From NCBI RefSeq assembly GCF_000337595.1, contig NZ_AOIL01000069.1, positions 72,083 to 121,467 of the forward strand: a stretch of 49,385 bases of DNA, given 5' to 3'. The notes under the pieces were generated by a model. It had not been told where the DNA came from. It was given only the letters and a program-made list of their open reading frames with translations, and did not search any database. Every line of letters begins with the position of its first letter. The stretch's first letter is position 1. Shown in pieces: positions 25,401-32,210 of this stretch. A program made the translations under genes and the position numbers. The DNA is from Natrialba taiwanensis DSM 12281 (GTDB lineage: Archaea; Halobacteriota; Halobacteria; Halobacteriales; Natrialbaceae).

Positions 25401-26666
25401 TCCGATGAAGTTCCGTTTGAGGAAGTACAGGAGCTTCTCGACCTGGTACTCGTTTAGCGTATCCGGGTCCTCCGCGAGGAGGATCGGTTCCGGACGGACT
25501 TCGATACCCTCGAGTTGGTTCTGGGAGAGAGCCACGTCGTCGTCCGCTGTCTCCTCGTCTTTGTCGGCATCCTCATCACCCTCATCATCGTCCAGCAGCG
25601 TCTGGACGGTCTCCAGAAGCCCCGCTTTCTTGCTCCCCGACTGCTTCTCGAAGAGATCGTAGCGCTTCAGTAACTCCCGCGTCTCGTCTTCGATGACGAC
25701 CCGGCGGCCGTCCTCATTTGCCTTCTCCTTGACACCGTCGTCGGAGTACTTGATCGCTTTCCTGAGCTTGCCCGAGAGGAACTCCTGGAGTTCCACCTCG
25801 ATCTCGTTCAGGTACGGCTCGACCATGTAGTACTTCTTCTCGTTTTCCTTCTCGGAGTGGAAGACGACGACGTAGGCGTACGGTTTGTTCACCCAGTAGC
25901 GCTCGACCTCTCGAAAGTGCGTCTTCTTCTCGAACGGCACCGTCTTCTCGAGGTCGTAGCGATTGCTGACCGTCGTGTTACCGGCCGCGGTCGAGAAGAA
26001 CTCGTCCTCGTCGATGTCCTCCTGGATGTTGACGGTCCGTTCCTCGACGACGTCGTCGAGTTCCATCGCGATATCGTCGGCGATCGAGAGCCGATCCTCG
26101 AGCGTGTCGGGATCGAAGCCGAGGGCTTCTTCTTTGTCGTGGCGAACGAGGTCACCCTCGTCATCGAGGGGTCGGTTTCCGTCCTCGTCGTAGTAGTACT
26201 CCCACTTGTAGTGCTCCCAGGTCCAGACGTCCTTGACGACCGGCGTCGTCTCCGGGTCGACGTACTCCAAGAACGGCGTCTCGAGAGCGTCCGCGTTCGA
26301 TCCGGCGATCGGCAATACCCGGTCGACTAACTCCTCGGGCTGGTAGCCGAGATACGGCTCCGGATCGAACGAAACGCGATCCCAGTCTCCGCCCGAGGGA
26401 ACCGCCGGCTCCGGTTCCTCGTCGGTGTCGAGACCGAGTTGATCCGTCGGCTCGTCGGTATCCCGCACAGCCGAATAGAGCGTCGAAACCTCGTCCCCGT
26501 ACCTATACTCCTCCATAAAATCCTCCCACGTATACTCGCCGACACGAACGCCGGATCCCGAACCGGCATCCGACTCGTCGGAGACCACGTCCCCCGACCC
26601 AGATGCGGACGCCCCAGCCGCAGACGCCTGTTTTGCATCCGGTTGGTCGGCTTCGTCAATAGCCAT
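22449..26666 (-). CDS. pilB: Type IV pilus assembly ATPase PilB (TadA/ArlI family) with long acidic C-tail
   Basis: A 1,405-residue secretion ATPase. ATG at 26666 (MAIDEADQPD) was chosen over 26687 because a T-rich promoter element lies 25-34 nt upstream of it. Conserved N-terminal regions include YTWEDFMEEYRYGDE and FLKRNFIGYERIDGIKHDINVEDISVDG. The ATPase core has Walker A FAGGTASGKTTSL (K564), a Walker B region PDYIVMGEIRGEEGR (about 630-644), and GHTTYTTFHADS. After about residue 870 the conserved part ends, and roughly 535 residues of D/E/S/T/G-rich low complexity follow, with DTDTDTDSDRERERE-type repeats. Known homologues are shorter, mostly 500-900 residues from memory. Confidence 0.92.
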   Translation of the reverse strand: MAIDEADQPDAKQASAAGASASGSGDVVSDESDAGSGSGVRVGEYTWEDFMEEYRYGDEVSTLYSAVRDTDEPTDQLGLDTDEEPEPAVPSGGDWDRVSFDPEPYLGYQPEELVDRVLPIAGSNADALETPFLEYVDPETTPVVKDVWTWEHYKWEYYYDEDGNRPLDDEGDLVRHDKEEALGFDPDTLEDRLSIADDIAMELDDVVEERTVNIQEDIDEDEFFSTAAGNTTVSNRYDLEKTVPFEKKTHFREVERYWVNKPYAYVVVFHSEKENEKKYYMVEPYLNEIEVELQEFLSGKLRKAIKYSDDGVKEKANEDGRRVVIEDETRELLKRYDLFEKQSGSKKAGLLETVQTLLDDDEGDEDADKDEETADDDVALSQNQLEGIEVRPEPILLAEDPDTLNEYQVEKLLYFLKRNFIGYERIDGIKHDINVEDISVDGYNSPVFVYHSEYEQIISNIYHGKDELDDFVVKLAQRSGKGISKRLPQVDATLPDGSRAQLTLGQEVSDHGTNYTIRQFKDVPFTPIDLINWNTFSLDEMAFLWLAIENHKSLIFAGGTASGKTTSLNAVSLFIPSSAKIVSIEDTREVELPQRNWIASVTRPSFADDEQGDVDEFDLLEAALRQRPDYIVMGEIRGEEGRTLFQVMSTGHTTYTTFHADSVDEVLKRFTTDPINVSKTMFTALDLVSIQTQTRVQGRKVRRNKSLTEINHYEAEHDEINVQDVYQWQAETDEFLKMGDSNTLEEIQFDRGWSTEKLEEELFKREVILAYLIKNGLNTYAEVAATVQAFINDPDTILTLIANGQLEESLDDLREMESVLIDVDREKEELVPRPDSTSETYNLSMDLLERAEESLFEDYRGKVPSGLASALGEVADEDPIEVDGTDDEFDFESGIEDGIAEEWTFGDGATDFAETAATMPVGEDDDDEPDWFAETDSSGFGIEATTAETTAGSGASAGAGDGSSADTGAADSGVSPGTETGTGTDTTTEPASANSTSPEIDSLETADEFAAGEAPAWSDGTAGATASGSGETSDVTVFPSDDADGDLGGLFDDMGETLDELESATAGAESADRTVDTTASDEVFAGDEFDDVFDPDPGSGPDPDSMDDSAGGETNEASSQSPSETSSASSGSADPNGAEGDRRTTDESVTEPNAQSGSGSGSASAEADKTAADSTAADEATESGQPTIPESAVPSIELGSGTPVEERGPGPTTEVSTGSPDSASDQDWPDKHEHEHEAAEDPESESESDPDPDPSSPSSIPANGTEDDQTDDAGDTGDVVTFDEATIESSADTGADMDTDTDTDSDREREREKAVETSDRTADPNANETGDTSNSIFGKQSESVFSDAEDESRADSGGGSMFDVERTNESDSSIFAAEDETSAGTDDETPTEPASQTDEDEAGDE

Positions 26667-26690
26667 TGCACCTACCCTCTCAGTCACCCT

Positions 26691-26700
26691 TCAAAAAATT
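26691..26700 (-). promoter_or_regulatory. TATA-like promoter element of the pil operon
   Basis: On the minus strand the sequence aattttttga lies 25-34 nt upstream of the pilB ATG at 26666. That is the spacing expected for a leaderless haloarchaeal transcript, and it supports the chosen start. Confidence 0.5.
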
Positions 26701-26900
26701 CATCCGCTCATTACCATATCTGATAACTTGGGCAGTCAAGGAATCAACATGTACTGCGATCCGGGTGTCTCCTTTCGGAACTCGTCGGTATGTCTCTCTC
26801 GCACAGTTGTTAGATGTCATATGTTTTCGGAATCGACTGCTCACCTCGGAGCCGAAGCCAGTTTGATATACGCCCCGCACAGGACTACAAATGAGACCCC

Positions 26901-27668
26901 ATGACAACCCCGTTCGACCTCGACGACACCGTCGCACTGGTTACCGGCGGGAGCCGCGGCATCGGCCGCGCCATCGCACTCGAACTCGCAACCGCCGGCG
27001 CTGCCGTCGTCCCCGCCGCTCGCTCGACACCTGAACTCGAAGCAGTCGCTCAGGAAATCGCCGCCGACGGCGGCGACGCCCTTCCCGTCACCGCAGATAT
27101 TACCGACCCGAACGCCGTTGTGGACGCCGTCGACCGAGCCGAAGCCGAGTTCGGCAGCGTCGACGTCGTCGTCAACAACGCCGGCTTCAACCCCGACGAC
27201 GCACTCGGCCGACCCGAAGACGTCTCGACCGCGGATTTCGAGCGGACACTCGGCGTCAACCTCACCGGTGCCTACGAGGTGACAACCGCTGCAGCCCAGT
27301 CCCTCCACGAAAACGACGGCGGCGCAGTCGTCAACGTCGCCAGCGTCGGCGGACTCGTTGGCCTCCCGCGCCAGCATCCCTACGTCGCCTCCAAACACGG
27401 CCTGGTCGGACTCACGAAGAGCCTCGCACTCGACTGGGCCCCCGACGTCCGCGTCAACGCCGTCGCCCCCGGCTACGTCTCGACCGACCTGACCACCGAA
27501 CTCGAGTCGAACGACCGCCTCCGCCAATCGATCCTCGATCGAACCCCACTCGATCGGTTCGCCGATCCGGAAGAGATCGCCGGCCCCGTCGTCTTCCTCG
27601 CGAGTTCAGCGGCGAGTTACGTCACGGGGTCGTGTCTGGCGGTCGATGGCGGATGGACTGCGCGGTGA
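26901..27668 (+). CDS. SDR-family NAD(P)-dependent oxidoreductase (FabG-like)
   Basis: A 255-residue short-chain dehydrogenase. The cofactor motif TGGSRGIG is at 15-22, NNAG at 93-96, and the catalytic Ser (about 149, VNVASVGG), Tyr162 and Lys166 (YVASK) are all present. The C-terminus (GSCLAVDGGWTAR) is the standard family ending. The likely reaction is NAD(P)-linked oxidation or reduction of a hydroxyl/ketone such as a 3-oxoacyl thioester or a sugar; the substrate is undetermined. A TATA-like gatata near 26865 would give a short or absent leader. It is divergent from the pil operon. Confidence 0.92.
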   Translation: MTTPFDLDDTVALVTGGSRGIGRAIALELATAGAAVVPAARSTPELEAVAQEIAADGGDALPVTADITDPNAVVDAVDRAEAEFGSVDVVVNNAGFNPDDALGRPEDVSTADFERTLGVNLTGAYEVTTAAAQSLHENDGGAVVNVASVGGLVGLPRQHPYVASKHGLVGLTKSLALDWAPDVRVNAVAPGYVSTDLTTELESNDRLRQSILDRTPLDRFADPEEIAGPVVFLASSAASYVTGSCLAVDGGWTAR

Positions 27669-27988
27669 AGGACCGTCGCATCGGCGCGAACAGTCGGAGT
27701 CGGGGGGTGAACTCGGTTGGTCGGATCGGTAGAGACGTCCGGAGAGACGCTGTGGTAGCCGTTGAGTGAGGTGGCGGGGTTCGTACTTGAGACGCGCCGC
27801 TGTGCGTAGAATCGATATCTCAACACGGCAGTTAGTCATTTGTATAGGCCGGCCGGGCAGGTATAGACCAGGTGTGGCAGGATTCGAACCGGAGCAAGAC
27901 GATCACCTCGCTTCGCTCGGCGCTGCGACTTGCAGGGTTCAAGAATCCCGCCATGCCGGTTCACTCGTCACTTTGTTCCTTGCTGCAC
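27669..27988. other. 320-nt gene-free region
   Basis: No convincing coding sequence was found. The left part (27669-27865) shows nothing recognisable. The right part holds the hairpin element at 27876-27952. Short peptides in its frames (VAGFEP, WRDSNPR) are the usual translation artefacts of tRNA 3' ends. Confidence 0.7.
27876..27952. repeat. tRNA-adjacent hairpin element with a T-arm-like motif
   Basis: The left arm 27876-27898 (GGCAGGATTCGAACC, then GCAAG) pairs with the right arm 27929-27952 (CTTGC, then GGTTC and GAATCCCGCC). Only a few bases bulge, around a 30-nt loop. The outer part, with flanking GGTGTGGCAGGATTCGAACC from 27871, resembles the 3' end of the tRNA-Arg gene about 110 nt further on (gcgtggcgggattcgaaccc). 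It could be a tRNA-derived remnant or a dispersed haloarchaeal repeat. It does not fold as a complete tRNA. Confidence 0.65.
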
Positions 27989-28060
27989 GGGCGTGGCGGG
28001 ATTCGAACCCACGATCAGAAGGTTAGGAACCTCCTGCCCTCTCCGCTAGGCCACACGCCC
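27989..28060 (-). tRNA. tRNA-Arg (anticodon CCT)
   Basis: On the minus strand a 72-nt cloverleaf can be drawn. The acceptor stem GGGCGTG pairs with CACGCCC. The D arm is GGCCTAGCGGAGAGGGC. The anticodon stem GGAGG pairs with CCTTC (one G-T pair) around loop TTCCTAA, giving anticodon CCT. The variable loop is TGATC. The T arm is GTGGG-TTCGAAT-CCCGC. No intron is visible and CCA is not encoded. It reads AGG codons. Its 5' end is only 12 nt after the tatA stop codon on the same strand, so it is either cotranscribed with tatA or uses a promoter inside tatA. Confidence 0.95.
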
Positions 28061-28072
28061 CGCAAAAGACGG

Positions 28073-28381
28073 TTAGTTGGTCGTGGTGTCTGTGCTGGTT
28101 TCCGTCTCCGTCTCGTCGTCTTCAGTGGTGACCGGCTCCGTGTCGACGAAATCGTCGTCCTCGTCGTCGAGGTCGCCCTCGAAGTCACCGTCGCGCATCT
28201 CTTCGAGTTCTGTTTCGACCTTCTCACGCCCTTTCTGGAACTCGCCCATGGCCTCGCCGGTCGAGCGTGCTAGTTGCGGGATCTTGTTCGCCCCGAACAG
28301 CAGAATGGCGATGAAAAGGATGATCAGTAGTTCTGGGCCCCCTGGAACAGGAGCGAACAGCGGTGCGATTTCGGCTACCAT
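28073..28381 (-). CDS. tatA: Twin-arginine translocase subunit TatA
   Basis: A 102-residue TatA/TatE-type protein, the pore-forming subunit for export of folded proteins, a major route in haloarchaea. It begins MVAEIAPLFAPVPGGPE, followed by the membrane helix LLIILFIAILLFGANKIPQLARS with the conserved FG hinge, then an amphipathic helix (TGEAMGEFQKGREKVE). The acidic C-terminus ends in an ETETETSTDTTTN repeat encoded by 6-bp units. The start at 28381 was preferred to 28408 because a TATA box (28407-28414) lies at leaderless spacing. Confidence 0.93.
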   Translation of the reverse strand: MVAEIAPLFAPVPGGPELLIILFIAILLFGANKIPQLARSTGEAMGEFQKGREKVETELEEMRDGDFEGDLDDEDDDFVDTEPVTTEDDETETETSTDTTTN

Positions 28382-28708
28382 CTCTATGCGTGGCTTACCC
28401 GCTGGCAATTATAACCTTTTTGGACCTCCCAGTCCTGCAGGGACCGCCAACAGGTCACTCTCTGATGAATTCAGCCAGCGATCACCACCAGTATTCACAA
28501 CGGGTTCTGTCCAGTGAATCGCACTGAGCAGCCGGTAAGAAAGAAACTGAGAGTCAGTAAGCAACTCTCTCCAGTCTGTTCAGTGTTGTACCGGTGAGAA
28601 AGCGGATGATCTATGCAAACGGTATCTCACGGAACTCATCACAATCTGCCATGTGGTTTCGGTCCGCGAACGAAACTGTCTTTCCTGCCTGTACATAAGG
28701 TGGTGACG
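28382..28708. other. 327-nt divergent intergenic region
   Basis: The region lies between tatA (minus) and the peroxiredoxin gene (plus). It holds the tatA TATA box near its left end and, just before 28709, a purine-rich ggtggtgacg that may serve as ribosome binding site for the peroxiredoxin. An in-frame extension to 28613 (MQTVSHGTHHNL...) has no similarity to the family and was not accepted. I see no other structure. Confidence 0.6.
28407..28414 (-). promoter_or_regulatory. TATA box of tatA
   Basis: Minus-strand ttataatt lies 26-33 nt upstream of the tatA ATG at 28381, the canonical position for a leaderless transcript. Confidence 0.65.
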
Positions 28709-29188
28709 ATGCCAGCAACTGGTGATGCCGCACCCGACTTTACCGCACCGCTCGCAAACGGCGATGTCGACGAGTTCAGTCTCTCGGCTGAACTCGACGA
28801 GGAGGCACCGATCGTCCTTGCGTTCTTCCCCGGTGCGTTCACGGGCGTCTGCACCGAGGAGATGTGTACGTTCCAGGATCGGCTGTCTGCCTTCGATGAA
28901 CTCGACGCGTCGGTCTACGGGATCAGCCGTGACTCGCCGTTCGCGCTTAACAAGTTCCGCGCGCAGAACGACCTCGAGTTTGGCCTGATCAGTGACTTCA
29001 ACAAGGAGATCATCGACGAGTACGGGATCGCGATGGACTTCGACGATCTCGGCGTCTACGGTGTCGCCAAGCGCTCGGTGTTCGTAGTCGATGCAGACGG
29101 CGAAATTACGTATTCCTGGGTCAGCGACGATCCGGGCGTCGAACCGGAATACGCGGAGGTCGAGGCGGCTGTCGAGGACGTCGCCTAA
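28709..29188 (+). CDS. Thioredoxin-dependent peroxiredoxin (Bcp/PrxQ type)
   Basis: A 159-residue peroxiredoxin that reduces hydroperoxides with electrons from thioredoxin-like partners. The thioredoxin-like fold starts MPATGDAAPDFTAPLANG. The active site is FFPGAFTGVCTEEMC with peroxidatic C48, and C53 five residues later is the resolving-cysteine position of the Bcp/PrxQ type. VYGISRDSPFALNKF and AKRSVFVVDADGEITYSWV complete the family pattern. With katG at 41398 it contributes to peroxide defence. Confidence 0.92.
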   Translation: MPATGDAAPDFTAPLANGDVDEFSLSAELDEEAPIVLAFFPGAFTGVCTEEMCTFQDRLSAFDELDASVYGISRDSPFALNKFRAQNDLEFGLISDFNKEIIDEYGIAMDFDDLGVYGVAKRSVFVVDADGEITYSWVSDDPGVEPEYAEVEAAVEDVA

Positions 29189-29252
29189 GCGCGTCGTCAC
29201 CAAATCGGCAACCGGCGTAGCGCTTTTTTAGCCTGCAACCGACGTGGATGGT

Positions 29253-30068
29253 ATGAGTGATACTGCTGGTGACGATAACGGAAGCCGTGTCTACGTTCCC
29301 GAGAGCGAGCACAACTTCCCCGACGAGAAACTGAATACGGTCCTCGAACGCATCGAAGAGGACGAGGAGATCCAGACGTATCTCGAGGCCCAGAACGTCA
29401 ACGCCGTCGACCGGATGCGGTACAACGATCACGGACAGAAGCACATCGAGATCGTTCGCAACCGCGCACTCTGTCTGTACGACCTCCTCAAAGCGGGCAA
29501 CGTCGACTTCAACGGCGCACGCCAGCAAGGACTCGCCGAGGCGGACGAATCGGTGATCATCGCCCTCGCGGCGACGCTGCACGACATCGGCCACGTCGTC
29601 CATCGGGACGAACACGTCTACTACTCGATTCCGCTCGCTGCCGACATTCTCGACCGGATCCTCCCCGAGTTCTACGAGCTCGCCGAACAGGTCCGCATGA
29701 AGGGGGAGGTTCTGCACGCGATCCTCTGTCACCACACGGCCGAGACGCCGCTGACGACCGAGGCCGGCATCATCCGCGTCGCCGACGCGCTGGACATGGA
29801 AAGCGGCCGCTCGCGCATCCCCTACGAACACGGCGGTCGCGGGATCAACACGCTCTCGAGTCAGGCGATCAGCCGCGTTTCGCTCTACGAAGGTGAAACC
29901 AGTCCGGTGATGGTCGAAATCGCGATGACCAACGCCGCCGGCGTCTATCAGGTGGACAATCTCCTCAAGGCAAAACTCCGCGACTCGGGGCTGGAGGACG
30001 AGATCCGTATCGTCGCGGTCAACACGAACGAGAACCACGATCAGTTGGTCGAGCGGATCGAACTCTAG
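29253..30068 (+). CDS. HD-domain metal-dependent phosphohydrolase
   Basis: A 271-residue HD-superfamily protein. Metal ligands are visible: H64 (NDHGQKHIEIV), the H110-D111 pair (LAATLHDIGHVVHRDEH) and D178 (IIRVADALDMESGR). HHTAETPLTTEAG lies between. The C-terminal about 80 residues are a mixed alpha/beta domain (VMVEIAMTNAAGVYQVDNLLKAKL). Such enzymes cleave phosphate esters, often of nucleotides; the substrate is unknown. A T-rich cttttttag at about 29223-29231 sits 22-30 nt before the ATG and may be its TATA box or the terminator of the peroxiredoxin gene. Confidence 0.88.
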   Translation: MSDTAGDDNGSRVYVPESEHNFPDEKLNTVLERIEEDEEIQTYLEAQNVNAVDRMRYNDHGQKHIEIVRNRALCLYDLLKAGNVDFNGARQQGLAEADESVIIALAATLHDIGHVVHRDEHVYYSIPLAADILDRILPEFYELAEQVRMKGEVLHAILCHHTAETPLTTEAGIIRVADALDMESGRSRIPYEHGGRGINTLSSQAISRVSLYEGETSPVMVEIAMTNAAGVYQVDNLLKAKLRDSGLEDEIRIVAVNTNENHDQLVERIEL

Positions 30069-30121
30069 GCGCTTCCCTGATCGATCAGCGTCCGGTTTCC
30101 ACCCACTGCCAATTATAGCCG

Positions 30122-30346
30122 TCAACAGAGCCGATACTGGCCCTCATCCCGCTCGACGTAGCCGCGCTTGCGAAGCGTCCGGATGATCGAAAGAACGGTC
30201 CCCTTGTTAATACTCAATGCCGCACAGAGGTCGTCGGCTGTCGATTCCGGCCAGACGTGCAAATAGAGATAGACGACTTTCGCCTGGGCCGAATCGAACT
30301 CGTCCGGGATCGAGACATCTGCCGTCGATCGTTCGCTGAGTTGCAT
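30122..30346 (-). CDS. Small winged-helix (TrmB/MarR-like) transcriptional regulator
   Basis: A 74-residue protein starting MQLSERSTADVS; the frame is open to 30481, but the promoter (TATA-like ttttaata near 30372-30379) sits about 27 nt upstream of the ATG at 30346, which fixes the start. The body is a winged helix: AQAKVVYLYLHVWPESTADDLCAALSI (helices 1-2), NKGTVLSIIRTLRKRGYV (recognition helix) and ERDEGQYRLC (wing). It has no sensor domain. Two nested inverted repeats surround its promoter and suggest autoregulation. It is divergent from the XapX-like remnant. Confidence 0.8.
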   Translation of the reverse strand: MQLSERSTADVSIPDEFDSAQAKVVYLYLHVWPESTADDLCAALSINKGTVLSIIRTLRKRGYVERDEGQYRLC

Positions 30347-30362
30347 ACTACACCATCCCTTG

Positions 30363-30400
30363 TTCGACGATATTAAAATTGAGTATCGTCGTTCGTCGAA
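30363..30400. promoter_or_regulatory. Symmetrical operator around the HTH gene promoter
   Basis: CGACGATA at 30365-30372 and TATCGTCG at 30384-30391 form a perfect 8-bp inverted repeat spaced by 11 nt (ttaaaattgag). TTCGACGA at 30363-30370 and TCGTCGAA at 30393-30400 form a second one. The spacer contains the minus-strand TATA element of the HTH gene, so binding would block TBP. Confidence 0.65.
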
Positions 30401-30498
30401 ATACGTAGGACGAGAACGGGGAATATCGCGTCGACGGAGAAAACGCTGGTCCGAGCAGAAGCCAGCGTACTTTTGTCGCATCCACCGTTCACACCAAT

Positions 30499-30861
30499 AT
30501 TGACTTCCAACTCGTCGTTCTGGGACTGCTCACCGGTACACTCACCGGCGCGTTCTTCGCACTGGTCGACGTACCGATTCCGGTCCCGACCGAGCTCCCC
30601 GGTCTCGTGGGTATCGTCGGAATCTCTCTCGGCTACAACGTCGTTACCGCAACCAGCCTCAGCCTCCGTTCTCGACTCGATCGGTTTCTGGCGCTAGTTC
30701 ACGTCGACTGTCGAACGACTATTCGTCACGCGGTGACATCCATCTCGGCCGCGAACTCGCGGGCTCGGTTCCTGATCGCGTCGGCGTCGGCGACGAGCAC
30801 CTCGCCGTCCCGCATGAGGACCTCCCCATCGACCATCGTGAACTGCACGTCGTCTCCGTGA
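30499..30861 (+). pseudogene. XapX-domain membrane protein, probably degraded
   Basis: The frame from 30499 encodes DFQLVVLGLLTGTLTGAFF, then FALVDVPIPVPTELPGLVGI and VGISLGYNVVTA, the two-helix XapX membrane domain. No ATG, GTG or TTG lies in frame before it; the codon where the start is expected is ATT (30499). At the other end the frame runs on without a stop through an Arg/Ser-rich tail into the convergent amidohydrolase gene. A +1-frame stop at 30695 (tag) follows directly after the domain. Missing start and missing stop together suggest decay, although initiation at ATT cannot be excluded. Confidence 0.55.
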
Positions 30862-32030
30862 GCGGCGAACGTGAGGTGTGAGAGGACATCGTGAAGCGGC
30901 GTCGCGCGGGTAATGTCAGTCTCGAGACCGACGATGTCCGCCTTCCAGCCCTCGCGGAGTTTCCCGACGCAGTCGAAGCCGGCCGCCTGCGCACCGTTGA
31001 CTGTTGCCATCTCGAACACCGTCTTAGCCGGCAGCGCCTCGGAATCGAGATGGTCGACCTTCTGGAGTAGACTGGCCTGTCGCATCTCCGTGAACGGGTC
31101 GAGCGTGTTGTTACACGGCGGCCCGTCGTTCCCCAGCGCGACGTTGATCCCGCGGTCCAGGTAGTCGAGCACCGGCGCGATCCCGCTTGCGAGTTTCATG
31201 TTCGACGACGGGCAGTAGGTGACGTTGGTCCCAGTCTCCGCGAGCACCTCGCGTTCTCCCTCATCGGTCCAAACGCAGTGAGCGAGCACGACATCTGCAC
31301 CGGTCAGCCCGACCTCGTCGAGCCAGTGGATGTTTCGCTTGCCGGTTTCGTCCTCGACAGTTTCGATCTCGCCGCGATTCTCGCTCGCGTGCGTGTGGAT
31401 CATCACCCCGTCGTAGGCGTCCGCGAGTTCTCTCGCGCCGCGGAGACACGCCTCGGTACAGCTCACGGCGAATCGTGGCGTCACGGCGTACTGAATACGG
31501 CCGTCGTCGACGCCGTGATACCGTCGAATGAGCCGTTCGCTCTCTTCGAGTGCCGCGTCGGTCTCTTCGAGCAGGCCGGCCGGTGAATCCTTGTCCATCA
31601 GCACCTTCCCGAGTCGACCGCGGATACCGAACTCGCGGGCCGCCTCGAAGGCTTCGTCGGCGTGAGCGACGGAGAGGTGGTCGATGCAGGTCGTCGTCCC
31701 GCTCTCGATCAGTTCGAGATATCCCAGTTCGGCGGCGGCGCGCATCCCGTCGGCCGAGAGGGAGGCCTCCATCGGGAGGACGTAATCGGAGAGCCATTCG
31801 AGCAGTTCGGTGTCGTCGGCGATGCCGCGACCGAGACTCTGGACGGAGTGAACGTGTCCGCCGACTGTGCCTGGCACGAGCACGTCACAGGCGTGGTGCT
31901 CGTGGCCCGGATACTGGTCGCGACACGTCGAACGGTCTCCAACGGCAACGATGATGTCGTCCTCGACGACGACGGCACCGTCCGGAATCACGGTGTCGGC
32001 GTCGGCGACGACGGTCCCCGACAGCAACAT
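30726..32030 (-). CDS. Amidohydrolase (5'-deoxyadenosine / S-adenosylhomocysteine deaminase-like)
   Basis: A 434-residue metal-dependent hydrolase. Zn ligands are H59-x-H61 (GGHVHSVQ), H214 (MIHTHASEN, with E217), H251 (LAHCVWTDE) and D302 (LGNDGPPCNN). The NDGPPCNNTLDPFTEMR segment and the loops around VTPRFAVSCTEA fit the adenosine/5'-deoxyadenosine/MTA-SAH deaminase and TrzA-like branch. The likely role is deamination of a purine nucleoside in salvage; guanine-deaminase-like alternatives remain. It lies downstream of the sdh operon on the same strand but is separated by a T-rich terminator-like tract, so it is probably an independent unit. Confidence 0.85.
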   Translation of the reverse strand: MLLSGTVVADADTVIPDGAVVVEDDIIVAVGDRSTCRDQYPGHEHHACDVLVPGTVGGHVHSVQSLGRGIADDTELLEWLSDYVLPMEASLSADGMRAAAELGYLELIESGTTTCIDHLSVAHADEAFEAAREFGIRGRLGKVLMDKDSPAGLLEETDAALEESERLIRRYHGVDDGRIQYAVTPRFAVSCTEACLRGARELADAYDGVMIHTHASENRGEIETVEDETGKRNIHWLDEVGLTGADVVLAHCVWTDEGEREVLAETGTNVTYCPSSNMKLASGIAPVLDYLDRGINVALGNDGPPCNNTLDPFTEMRQASLLQKVDHLDSEALPAKTVFEMATVNGAQAAGFDCVGKLREGWKADIVGLETDITRATPLHDVLSHLTFAAHGDDVQFTMVDGEVLMRDGEVLVADADAIRNRAREFAAEMDVTA

Positions 32031-32089
32031 ACCGGCCCAGGATAGCCTTGCGGGTGCCTTAGCTCTGGTGGTTGGTGGGCGTCGAGACC

Positions 32090-32161
32090 GGGAAAATCGA
32101 AAACGGGAATCGGAAACGTGAAACGGGAATTGGAGAACGGAAGAACAGAAAAACGGAAAAG
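32090..32161 (-). terminator. T-rich terminator tract after sdhA
   Basis: On the minus strand this 72-nt stretch is almost pure pyrimidine, with repeated runs (gcttttccg, tttttctg, cgttttcg, attttccc). Archaeal polymerases terminate at such U-rich runs. It lies 50-120 nt past the sdhA stop. The plus strand shows a degenerate cggaaa repeat of about 10-bp period. Confidence 0.55.
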
Positions 32162-32210
32162 CGAGTTCAGCGCATCGGTTGCGGGCAAAACCGCAGCGAG
32201 CCGTGAGCCG

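Noticed and set aside
27871-27957. Second complete tRNA gene
   Set aside because: The T-arm-like motif is present, but no acceptor, D and anticodon arms can be drawn together; it folds as a simple hairpin.
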